From Roseburia zhanii (GTDB lineage Bacteria; Bacillota; Clostridia; Lachnospirales; Lachnospiraceae): 64,000 nt of DNA. The translations under genes were made by a program, and so were the position numbers. The notes below the pieces were generated by a model. It worked only from the letters and a program-made list of their open reading frames with translations. It had not been told where the DNA came from and did not search any database. Shown here one piece after another: positions 7,636 to 15,609 of the stretch. The stretch lies in contig NZ_JACOPH010000001.1 of assembly GCF_014287635.1 (NCBI RefSeq), positions 372,001 to 436,000 on the forward strand, written 5' to 3'. Numbering within the stretch: the first letter of the stretch is position 1; each line of letters starts with the position of its first letter.

Positions 7636-9488
7636 GCAGGAAAGTATTACTTGTCGAACCCAATTACAAGAATAAATACCCTCCAATGGGATTAATGAAA
7701 ATTGCAACATATTACAGAAATCTTGGGGATGATGTGACCTTTTTTAAAGGTGATTTAAGAGATTTAGTTTTAGATGATACTTATGAAGATTTAAAAACAC
7801 AGTTGTACGCTAATGATTCGTCTATTATGTGGGAAAAATATAAACCACATATTTGTATGTATTTGAAAAAGGGGTTAAAGGATGAATTTGATCAGATTCC
7901 ATTGTCGAATGAAAATGTGATAATTAAGAGTTTGCTAGAATATTATAGAAAATATTTTTATAAAAAAGAATATTTTAAACCGGAAAATAGAAAATATGAC
8001 AGGGTTGGAATTACAACCTTGTTTACTTTTTATTGGGATATTACAATCAAAACCATTAATTTTGCAAAACAACTTTGTAAGACTCCAGAAGGAGTAATGG
8101 TTGGGGGAGTAATGGCAACTATTTTGGCAGATAGGGTAGAGGAGGAAACTGGTATAAAGCCTTACAAAGGAACTTTAAGTAAGCCAGGAGTATTAGATGA
8201 TAATGATATGATTATTGATACTTTGCCATTGGACTATTCAATTTTAGAAGAAATAGATTATAAGTATCCAGCAAGTGATGGATATTTGGCATATATGACA
8301 AGAGGGTGCATTAATAAGTGTGCTTTTTGTGCGGTACCTAAACTTGAACCAGAATATAAGAGTTATTTACCAATTGCTGAACAGGTTAAATGGGCAAGTG
8401 AACGGTTTGGTGGTAAAAAAGATCTTTTATTATTAGATAACAATGTTTTGGCATCCTGCCAATATACACAAATAATAGATGAGATTAAGAACGCTGGCTT
8501 TACTACAGATGCCACTTTTGTAGAGCCCAATATGTTTGAGGTAGCCATTAAGAATTTGCGTGATGGATATAATGAAAAGGCATATATAAAGAGAGTGGTA
8601 CGTGAATACAAAATGCTTATAGAAAAAATGGGCTCAAAAATTCAAGACGTATATGATCTTCTTGAAAGTAATAATCTTTTGGAAACATATACGGCAAAAA
8701 AAGAGGCTATTTTAGCAACTTACGAAACATTGAAACCATATTTTGATGAAATTTATAGTAAAAAAAGACCGCGCAAGAGATATGTTGATTTCAATCAAGG
8801 CATAGATTCTCGACTGATTACGGACGAGAATATGGAAAAATTATTTGAAATTTCAATTAGACCAGTAAGAATAGCATTTGATCATTGGGAATTGCATGAA
8901 ATATATGAAAAATCTATAAGAACTGCAGTTAAACATGGTCATACTAATTTGTCTAATTATGTACTATATAATTTCAAAGATAAGCCAGTTGAACTTTATA
9001 AGAGATTACGATTAAATGTTGATTTATGTGAAGAATTGGGCGTTAGTATCTATTCATTTCCAATGAAATATCATCCTATTGAGGATCCAGAGTATTTTAG
9101 TAATAGAGATTATATTGGGGAACATTGGAATAGAAAATTCATAAGAACAATACAAGCTGTTTTGAACTCAACCAAAGGAAAAGTGGGTAAGGGATTGTCT
9201 TTTTTTAAAAAGGCATTTGGTGCTGACGAAGAAGAATTTGAAAAATTATTATATATGCCAGAGGCAATGATTATATATCGTTTGTATTTTGAAGATACAG
9301 GTATTACGCAAAAGTGGTGGGAGTGTTTTTGTAGTTTAAATGAAAATCAGTTAACACAAGCAAAAGAAATAATTCATACTAATATTTTTGATTCATATGA
9401 AGAAACAATCTCAGATCCAAAAGTGTTAGAATTATTGTCTTTTTACAAAATAACTAGAGATGATGCTGAAAAAGCTATGAAAAGATAA
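7632..9488 (+). CDS. B12-binding-type radical SAM protein (COG1032-like)
   Basis: 618 aa. N-terminal Rossmann-like segment KVLLVEPNYKNKYPPMGL (4-21) and VGITTLFTFYWD are typical of the B12-binding half of COG1032 proteins, but no DxHxxG cobalamin motif is obvious, so cofactor binding may be lost. The radical SAM cluster motif CINKCAFC gives C226, C230 and C233 (CX3CX2C). A long inserted helical region (about 320-385) interrupts the barrel. The C-terminal ~130 residues are specific to this protein. Its stop ends the xre-to-rSAM operon. The substrate is unknown; placement with NurA/HerA/GHKL suggests a nucleic-acid-linked defence role. Family is confident, function inferred only. Confidence 0.82.
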   Translation: MSRKVLLVEPNYKNKYPPMGLMKIATYYRNLGDDVTFFKGDLRDLVLDDTYEDLKTQLYANDSSIMWEKYKPHICMYLKKGLKDEFDQIPLSNENVIIKSLLEYYRKYFYKKEYFKPENRKYDRVGITTLFTFYWDITIKTINFAKQLCKTPEGVMVGGVMATILADRVEEETGIKPYKGTLSKPGVLDDNDMIIDTLPLDYSILEEIDYKYPASDGYLAYMTRGCINKCAFCAVPKLEPEYKSYLPIAEQVKWASERFGGKKDLLLLDNNVLASCQYTQIIDEIKNAGFTTDATFVEPNMFEVAIKNLRDGYNEKAYIKRVVREYKMLIEKMGSKIQDVYDLLESNNLLETYTAKKEAILATYETLKPYFDEIYSKKRPRKRYVDFNQGIDSRLITDENMEKLFEISIRPVRIAFDHWELHEIYEKSIRTAVKHGHTNLSNYVLYNFKDKPVELYKRLRLNVDLCEELGVSIYSFPMKYHPIEDPEYFSNRDYIGEHWNRKFIRTIQAVLNSTKGKVGKGLSFFKKAFGADEEEFEKLLYMPEAMIIYRLYFEDTGITQKWWECFCSLNENQLTQAKEIIHTNIFDSYEETISDPKVLELLSFYKITRDDAEKAMKR

Positions 9489-9554
9489 TATGTCAGTGAA
9501 AATTAGTATGAAATTGTTTTAAGATAATAATTGTAAAGGAATGGAGATGACACT

Positions 9555-11072
9555 ATGGAACTTGAAATGAATGTAGAAGATTTATTAAACAAAAGAAAAT
9601 TAGAATCAGACCGAATAGAGTTTAAGACTGGGTGGAATCCTGATGATATCTACCATAGTGTCTGTGCATTTGCGAATGATTATAATAATGATGGCGGAGG
9701 TTATATTGTTGTAGGTGTTGAGGAAGAGAATGGTGTTGCCAAGCGTCCGGTAAAGGGCTTACCTGAATATATGTTGGATTCAATACAGAAAGATATGTTG
9801 GGTTACAATAATTTGATTTCTCCTCCCTACTTTCCACAGGGAATACCAGCAGAAGTGGATGGGAAATGGATTCTTGTAATTGTTGTCAGAACAGGACAGC
9901 AGCGACCTTATAAATCACCAGAGCACGTAACAAGTAAGAAAGAGAAGAAGTACAATTATTATATTCGTTATCAGACAAGTTCTGTTAAGGCAAATAGTGA
10001 ACAGGAGCGAGAACTGATTAATATGTCAGATCAAACCCCGTTTGATTGTAGAGCAAACCATAAGGCAACATTTGAGGATATTTCACCGGTGCTGTTAGAA
10101 GATCATTTGAGAAAAACTGGTAGTAAGCTTGCTAAACAGGTAAGGGAACGTGGTGTTGAGGAAATACTTAATGATATGCAGCTATTGGTTGGTCCTCCAG
10201 AACTCAGATATATTCAGAATGTGGCAATTATGATGTTCTGTGAGCATCCAGAAAAATTCTTTGGATATACTTATGTACAGATGACCTCTTTTCCTGAAGG
10301 AAGCGTTGAAAATCCAAGTATTAGTGAAGATTTCCCTAATATTACAGGTTCGGTGCCTCAGATGATTCAGGCAACAATGGAAAGATTTCGTAATTTGATT
10401 ATTCGAGAAAAGGTAATTAAAGTACCAAATCAGATGGAGGCATTAAGGATATTCAATTATCCATATCAGGCAATAGAGGAGGCTGTGGTAAATGCTTTTT
10501 ATCACAGAGATTATATGTCCTTTGAACCAGTAACTATAGAGATAGAGCCGGATTGCATAAATATTATGAATTTTCCGGGGATAGACAGATCTATTTCAGA
10601 AAAAACGATAGCTGAGGGAAAGAGATTTGTTTCGAGATATTATAGAAATAGACGACTTGGAGAGTTTTTAAAAGAACTGGATTTATCAGAGGGACATTCT
10701 TCTGGCATACCAACAATACAGGAAGAACTTGAAAAGAATGGTTCCCCTAGAGCGGAATTCTTTACCGATGAAGATAGACGAGCTATGAGAATAAGGATTC
10801 CAATTCACCCGGCATTTTTGGAAGCGGATGGTGAAGTTTTGCTGCCAGATAGCTATGAGAAAGCGACGAAAAAATCATCAAAGAAAAAGATAGAACAATA
10901 TGAAAAAATCTTAAAATTATTAAATGATGGTGAATGGCACAAAACAGCTGAAATAGCTGATAATCTGGGATTAAAAGATACTAGGACAAAGGAATTGTTA
11001 AAGGAATTAATTGCACTTGATAAACTCATTGATAATGGGAAAACAAAAGGTAAGTTGTATAGACTAAAATAA
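9555..11072 (+). CDS. AlbA_2/Schlafen-type ATP-binding regulator with C-terminal wHTH
   Basis: 505 aa. N-terminal AlbA_2 (formerly AAA_4) domain: RIEFKTGW (about 21-28) and a GGGYIVVGVEEENG motif. A central HATPase_c_4-like region (EEAVVNAFYHRDYM, and SSGIPTIQEELEKNG) follows, then a Lys-rich linker and a winged-helix tail (GEWHKTAEIADNLGL). Such proteins are common in Firmicute defence islands, often beside type I restriction genes. It has its own RBS and ends in a strong terminator. The truncated hsdR downstream suggests it once belonged to a type I RM locus. Regulatory function is inferred from domain content. Confidence 0.85.
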   Translation: MELEMNVEDLLNKRKLESDRIEFKTGWNPDDIYHSVCAFANDYNNDGGGYIVVGVEEENGVAKRPVKGLPEYMLDSIQKDMLGYNNLISPPYFPQGIPAEVDGKWILVIVVRTGQQRPYKSPEHVTSKKEKKYNYYIRYQTSSVKANSEQERELINMSDQTPFDCRANHKATFEDISPVLLEDHLRKTGSKLAKQVRERGVEEILNDMQLLVGPPELRYIQNVAIMMFCEHPEKFFGYTYVQMTSFPEGSVENPSISEDFPNITGSVPQMIQATMERFRNLIIREKVIKVPNQMEALRIFNYPYQAIEEAVVNAFYHRDYMSFEPVTIEIEPDCINIMNFPGIDRSISEKTIAEGKRFVSRYYRNRRLGEFLKELDLSEGHSSGIPTIQEELEKNGSPRAEFFTDEDRRAMRIRIPIHPAFLEADGEVLLPDSYEKATKKSSKKKIEQYEKILKLLNDGEWHKTAEIADNLGLKDTRTKELLKELIALDKLIDNGKTKGKLYRLK

Positions 11073-11074
11073 TT

Positions 11075-11119
11075 CGTCGCTTTTTTCGTTGAAAAAGCGA
11101 CGAAAAAAGCGACGAAAAA
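11075..11119 (+). terminator. Rho-independent terminator
   Basis: A 15-bp perfect stem (11075-11089 with 11100-11114) around a 10-nt loop, followed by a short A-rich then TTG tract. The stem is built from the AAGCGACGAAAAAA word that also occurs inside the upstream gene at 10862-10875 and twice here, so it may have arisen by duplication of coding repeats. Confidence 0.7.
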
Positions 11120-11445
11120 AAATTGTTGGGAGTTGAGGTGAAAACGGCAAGCCGATTGCTGTCAAAAGCGGAAAAGCTAAGTATTCTTAATGGGGAATGT
11201 AAGACGAAGAATAAGGTGTATTTTAGAAAGTAATGTAAATATAAGTTGTTTTGGAGAAAATTGCAGATGGATAAAGAATAATTTTTGAGGATACAGCAGA
11301 CTGATAATGTGTTATTAAGAAATGGAATAGCGAATAGATTGGAATATAAAGCTAGTATAATTGTGAGGCAAAATAATAGTTTTATCTGAAAATCAATGGT
11401 GATGAGTAGCTGTATGTAATTTATTATTCATTTATGGAGGACTTA
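11120..11445. other. Gene-free 326-bp junction before the glycosylase/radical SAM cassette
   Basis: No convincing gene. A 32-codon GTG-started frame beginning at about 11141 (VKTASRLLSK..., ends KVYFRK) could be the tail of a lost gene. The rest is AT-rich and should hold the promoter of the 11446 operon, but no clear -35/-10 pair was found. It may be the left junction of a cassette insertion. Confidence 0.5.
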
Positions 11446-12498
11446 ATGGAATATTTACAATTATCTTTTCTCCCAACTGTCGAGGGAGATGAGAACAATG
11501 GAAAGATAGAGGACAATAAACAAAAAAACTTAAAAGAAAAAAATCAGTTTATATCTGAAAGGTTAAAGAACGAGTTTGATATTATGGCATTACCTTTTTT
11601 GGGATGTAATTTTGATTCAATATATCCCAAATTGGCAGAAATAATACCTAGAGAGCAAATAGTTTTTGATTCATTTGGACAGAATATCTTGATTATGTCG
11701 GAAATTGTTTGTGCAGGTATTTGTCATCAGATGAATTGGGATTATCTTAGAAGTGCAATATATAATAAGTTGCAAGAGGATTACAATTGGATTTTACCAC
11801 ATAGATTGGTACATATTGAGGAAAATGAAGTTGCAGAGTTGTTTCGTTCATATAATAAACCAGAAAGAGTTCGTGCAAAAGAGCGGACAAGAATTTTGAG
11901 AGAAATAGGAGAATGGGCACAAGCATTTAGTGATATATCTTCAATTTTTCTTGATAGTAGTGGTAATTTGTTGTCCCAAATTAATGTTCGAAAGAATCTA
12001 TTGTTATGCAATGTTTTTGCAATGGATATTGAAGAGAAAAAAATGCAATTATTACTTCAAAAAATGTCTTCATACAAAACGTTCGAGGGCTTAGTTGGAT
12101 ATTGTCAGCCGGCGATAGATTATCATCTTATACGTACTTATTTAAGAAGAGGTTTATTATTTGCAAAAACAGAATATGCAAAAGAATATATTGTGAACCA
12201 AACCGCAGAGAGAAAGGAAAGCACGATTGCGGCAGTTCGACATTTGTGTGCTGAACTAATGCTTGATATATGTGCATATAGTGGTTTAAATGTAAATTGT
12301 ATTAATCAAATTGACTGGCATATCGGCAGGTCAATTTGTTTACAAGAGAAACCAGATTGTAATTTGGAAGAAAAAGAATCACAGTGGTTACGTCCATATT
12401 TTACAGCTTGTCCATTTTGTGATACTTGTGCTGCAAAATGTGGAAATTCTGATTTGCTTGAGATGAAAGAACCAGTATACAAAGGTTCTAGCTATTAA
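11446..12498 (+). CDS. EndoIII-like HhH-GPD superfamily protein with C-terminal Cys cluster
   Basis: 350 aa from ATG 11446 (GGAGG at 11436-11440; the in-frame ATG at 11434 overlaps that ribosome site). Two EndoIII/MutY hallmarks are visible. First, IDYHLIRTYLRRG (D225, H227) matches the VDTHxxRVxxRxG helix that carries the catalytic Asp of HhH-GPD DNA glycosylases. Second, GRSIC-x6-C (C298, C305) matches the start of their 4Fe-4S loop. The cluster then departs from the family: 16 residues, then CPFCDTCAAKC (C322, C325, C328, C332). The catalytic Lys of bifunctional lyases is not evident, so a monofunctional glycosylase or a binding-only protein is possible. First gene of a three-gene operon with two RlmN-like radical SAM proteins. 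Overall similarity is low; the call is motif-based. Confidence 0.6.
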   Translation: MEYLQLSFLPTVEGDENNGKIEDNKQKNLKEKNQFISERLKNEFDIMALPFLGCNFDSIYPKLAEIIPREQIVFDSFGQNILIMSEIVCAGICHQMNWDYLRSAIYNKLQEDYNWILPHRLVHIEENEVAELFRSYNKPERVRAKERTRILREIGEWAQAFSDISSIFLDSSGNLLSQINVRKNLLLCNVFAMDIEEKKMQLLLQKMSSYKTFEGLVGYCQPAIDYHLIRTYLRRGLLFAKTEYAKEYIVNQTAERKESTIAAVRHLCAELMLDICAYSGLNVNCINQIDWHIGRSICLQEKPDCNLEEKESQWLRPYFTACPFCDTCAAKCGNSDLLEMKEPVYKGSSY

Positions 12499-12511
12499 AG
12501 GGAGGACATAA

Positions 12512-13531
12512 GTGGAAATTATAGGATATGATTTACTGGGAGAAGATACTGTAGATGGCTTAAGATTTGCATGGAAATGTGATAAAATTGCTAATTATGT
12601 AGAAAGTGCAGCCTTCACAAACCGTTCAAAAGGAAAAAGTGAAAATATTTGTGGATATACAACTTCAGTAAGTGCAGGATGTATATTAAGAGTACAAGGA
12701 CTTCCGTGCGCTTTTTGTAGAACCGGAAATGTTTTACCATATGGTAGATTATTGACATGTAAAGAGATCGCTCAACAAAATGTGTTTATGGTACTTGCGG
12801 ATATGTTGTGTGAAGAACATCCAGAATTAAGAGATAAGGAAAGAGAATTTGCCTATATGGGTCAGGGAGAGCCTGGGTTTTCTTATGCGCAAGTACGCAT
12901 GGCTATCGAAATAACGAACCAAGTCATGCGTGAATTAGGTCAAAAAGTATGTAGGCATATTTTTGCTACATGTGGAATACCAGAATCAATAAAATGTTAT
13001 AAAGATGATGTGGAAAATTATTTTACTGAAAAGGTTACGCTTCATTTATCAGTACATTCATTATATGGACGAGATATGCTCATGCCTATTAATAGAATAT
13101 ATCCGATTCAAGAATCAATTTCATTAATGAAGGATATAAGAAAAAAAACAGGCGAGAAGCCTTGTATAGGTATAATGCTATTTAACAATTTTTCTTCAAA
13201 AAAGGGAATATGTAACTATAAAAATGATGTCAATGCTGTGTTACCGATTTTGGATTTATTAGATCCAGAGGATTACCGACTTAGCTTTTGTGAGTATAAT
13301 CCAATTGAGGAAATTAGTGAATCTGCTCCATATTGTTATGATGAAGCAAGGGAAGTTATTGAAATTGCTCAGGAAAGAGGATTTGAAGCCAAGTACTTTT
13401 CATCTTTTGGTAAAGAAAAGAAATCTGCCTGTGGTATGCTTGGAGGAAAAGAACCAGATAATATCGCATCACAAAAATGGAAAGAACTTAATGCGAGAGC
13501 TGTTGAATTAGTTAATAAATATATGAATTGA
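12512..13531 (+). CDS. RlmN/Cfr-like radical SAM protein with CX8CX2C cluster motif
   Basis: 339 aa, GTG start with GGAGGA at about 12501-12506. RlmN/Cfr hallmarks in order: cluster Cys C57, C66, C69; GQGEP (about 117-121); LSVHSLYGRDMLMPINR, matching the SLHAp..ReelmPiN block; and a C-terminal FSSFGKEKKSACGML with C307 at the place of the methyl-carrying Cys of RlmN. Two deviations: the cluster motif is CX8CX2C rather than CX3CX2C, and the N-terminal RNA-binding domain of RlmN (about 90 aa) is replaced by about 50 unrelated residues. It is therefore not housekeeping RlmN. Its N-terminus (GYDLLGEDTVDG) resembles the radical SAM half of the next gene, so the two are paralogues. Product and substrate unknown. 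Confidence 0.85.
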   Translation: MEIIGYDLLGEDTVDGLRFAWKCDKIANYVESAAFTNRSKGKSENICGYTTSVSAGCILRVQGLPCAFCRTGNVLPYGRLLTCKEIAQQNVFMVLADMLCEEHPELRDKEREFAYMGQGEPGFSYAQVRMAIEITNQVMRELGQKVCRHIFATCGIPESIKCYKDDVENYFTEKVTLHLSVHSLYGRDMLMPINRIYPIQESISLMKDIRKKTGEKPCIGIMLFNNFSSKKGICNYKNDVNAVLPILDLLDPEDYRLSFCEYNPIEEISESAPYCYDEAREVIEIAQERGFEAKYFSSFGKEKKSACGMLGGKEPDNIASQKWKELNARAVELVNKYMN

Positions 13532-13538
13532 GGTGAAC

Positions 13539-15578
13539 ATGAATATGGAGTGTATTTATAGATGGATTCAAATGTCTGATATTCATTTTCAAAATAAAAA
13601 AGTAACTTTTAATACTAAGCAATTGCGAGATTCTCTTCCCGAGTATTTAAAAAATGAGATTAAAGAGAAAATAAATGGGATGTTTTTGACAGGTGATTAT
13701 CGATTTGCACCAGAAAACGAGATGAATGCAACAAAAGTGGTAGAGTATATTTTACAGTGTGCAGAAGTATTGGGATTAACTAAAAATGAAATATATACAG
13801 CACCTGGTAATCATGATTTATCGCGAGGTGAGGTAAGAAAACTGATAATAGATGGCGTTTATAATAATTATAGTTCAAGTGATGGGATAATAAGTTCAGA
13901 AGTACTTGGACAATTACAAAAAGATTTTATATTTTATAAGGAGATGAACAAGCAACTTTCCGATGAATCGATATGGACAGAAGATAATCCGCACACTATT
14001 GTTGATGTAGGTCCGTTTTATCTTTTGATACTTAATACTGCTTTGACTGCTTGTAGTAATGCTGATAATAAAAGATTAATGATTGGAAGTGTCTTTATTG
14101 ATGCATGCGTATCTCGTGTAAATGATGGTAAGCCTATTATTGCTATGGGGCATCATGGATTTGATTGGCTACGAGACGAAGAAAATCATGTATGTACCAA
14201 ATTTTTGGATAATCATAATATTTCATTGTACCTTTGTGGACATTCGCATGAACATTGGTTTTCGTCATTTGGTGAAAAAGGAAAACAAGTAAATGTAGGT
14301 TGTTTTGTACAAGATAATAGTGACGTTTATGCAGGTTTTGCTATAGGGGAATTGTTTTCAGATGGACATGTTAATATAACTACTCATAAATGGGATGTAA
14401 AACAGCAAAAATGGGTCATTGATCCAGCAAATGTTAGAGAAAATCTTGTAACACTGCCAGTTGAAAATGTGTCAATTGAAATCAAACCAGATAAAGAAGT
14501 AATAAAAAAGGATAATTATCCTTTTTCTATTGAAGGGTATCATTTACTGGGGGCATTAGGTGAGGATGGAATAAAGTATTATTGGAAGAGAACAAATGAA
14601 CTTGTCGAATCATTAGCATTTAACAAAAGACTTAAAATTTCGTCGGGTAATGAAGATGACATAAAAACCTCTGCATATACAATATCTACTAGTATCGGAT
14701 GTCAATTGGCTGTAACAAATGAACAATGTTTGTTTTGTGGAACGGGAATGCGTCCTTTTTATGCAAATTTGAAGGCAGAAGAGATTGCATTGCAGTGTAT
14801 ATTTATGGCGGAGTATGATAGTAATTGTACTAGTTATCCACAGGTAAGGGATAATAAACGAGAATTTGCATTTATGGGACAAGGTGAGCCTGGGATGAAT
14901 TATACAGTCATTCGAGAAGCCATACTACTGAATGATTATGTAATGGAACGAATAGGACAAAATGTTTCTAGGTATATAATATGTACTAGTGGAGTTACTG
15001 ATTTTATTCCTACTCTTGCAGAAGATATAAAGAGAGGGGTGTTTGTGCATCCGGTTACAGTTCATTTTTCATTAAATGCTATAAGGAGTGAACGAAATAA
15101 ATTGATGCCAATGAATAAAACACATGATTATCACGAGTTTCTAGAACAGTGTAAAATGCTGTATCAAATAACAAAGAGGAAAATTAGTATAGGATTGCTT
15201 ATGTTTAGTCATTATCGTTTAGACAAGGAAAGTGAATACACATTATCAGAAGAAAAGCTGGAGCAGATTTTGAATGAACTTGATTCGGATGTTTTCAGAA
15301 TTGATTTGTGTACTGTTAATAAGTGTGGAAGAGGAAAACAACAAAAGTTGAGTAATAAGATTGCAAGTAATTTGTTAAAAATAGTTAAATACAAAGGATT
15401 TGAAGGTAAGATTTTTTCCTCATTTGGAGACAGCGATAAATCAGGATGTGGAATGCTTGACTCAATGGATGAAAGTATTGAGGAACCAGGGAGTGCTACT
15501 ATTATGCATTTTAATAGAGCCGTAAAATTGCTTGGTGATGCGAAGGCTTATCGTCAAAAGACTTTGTTAGATGAATAG
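13539..15578 (+). CDS. Metallophosphoesterase fused to RlmN-like radical SAM domain
   Basis: 679 aa from ATG 13539 (GAGG at 13530-13533; GTG 13533 and ATG 13545 are alternatives). N-terminal calcineurin-like phosphoesterase, about 1-290: D14-I-H16, G52-D53, GNHD (N91, H92), GHHG (H205) and GHSH (H235, H237), so all metal ligands are present. After a linker comes a second RlmN-like domain: cluster Cys C388, C397, C400 (again CX8CX2C), GQGEP, VTVHFSLNAIRSERNKLMP and FSSFGDSDKSGCGML with C637. A phosphoesterase-radical SAM fusion of this type is not one I recognise. It is third in the cassette, 1-8 bp after the stand-alone paralogue. Its stop lies 32 bp before a truncated hsdR. A nucleic-acid or nucleotide modification/turnover role is inferred. 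Confidence 0.85.
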   Translation: MNMECIYRWIQMSDIHFQNKKVTFNTKQLRDSLPEYLKNEIKEKINGMFLTGDYRFAPENEMNATKVVEYILQCAEVLGLTKNEIYTAPGNHDLSRGEVRKLIIDGVYNNYSSSDGIISSEVLGQLQKDFIFYKEMNKQLSDESIWTEDNPHTIVDVGPFYLLILNTALTACSNADNKRLMIGSVFIDACVSRVNDGKPIIAMGHHGFDWLRDEENHVCTKFLDNHNISLYLCGHSHEHWFSSFGEKGKQVNVGCFVQDNSDVYAGFAIGELFSDGHVNITTHKWDVKQQKWVIDPANVRENLVTLPVENVSIEIKPDKEVIKKDNYPFSIEGYHLLGALGEDGIKYYWKRTNELVESLAFNKRLKISSGNEDDIKTSAYTISTSIGCQLAVTNEQCLFCGTGMRPFYANLKAEEIALQCIFMAEYDSNCTSYPQVRDNKREFAFMGQGEPGMNYTVIREAILLNDYVMERIGQNVSRYIICTSGVTDFIPTLAEDIKRGVFVHPVTVHFSLNAIRSERNKLMPMNKTHDYHEFLEQCKMLYQITKRKISIGLLMFSHYRLDKESEYTLSEEKLEQILNELDSDVFRIDLCTVNKCGRGKQQKLSNKIASNLLKIVKYKGFEGKIFSSFGDSDKSGCGMLDSMDESIEEPGSATIMHFNRAVKLLGDAKAYRQKTLLDE

Positions 15579-15609
15579 TACATAAGCAGATGGAGAACAG
15601 TGTTCTTCA

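Noticed and set aside
12512..13531. Housekeeping RlmN (23S rRNA/tRNA methyltransferase)
   Set aside because: Lacks the N-terminal RNA-binding domain, has CX8CX2C, and sits in a mobile island beside a fused paralogue.
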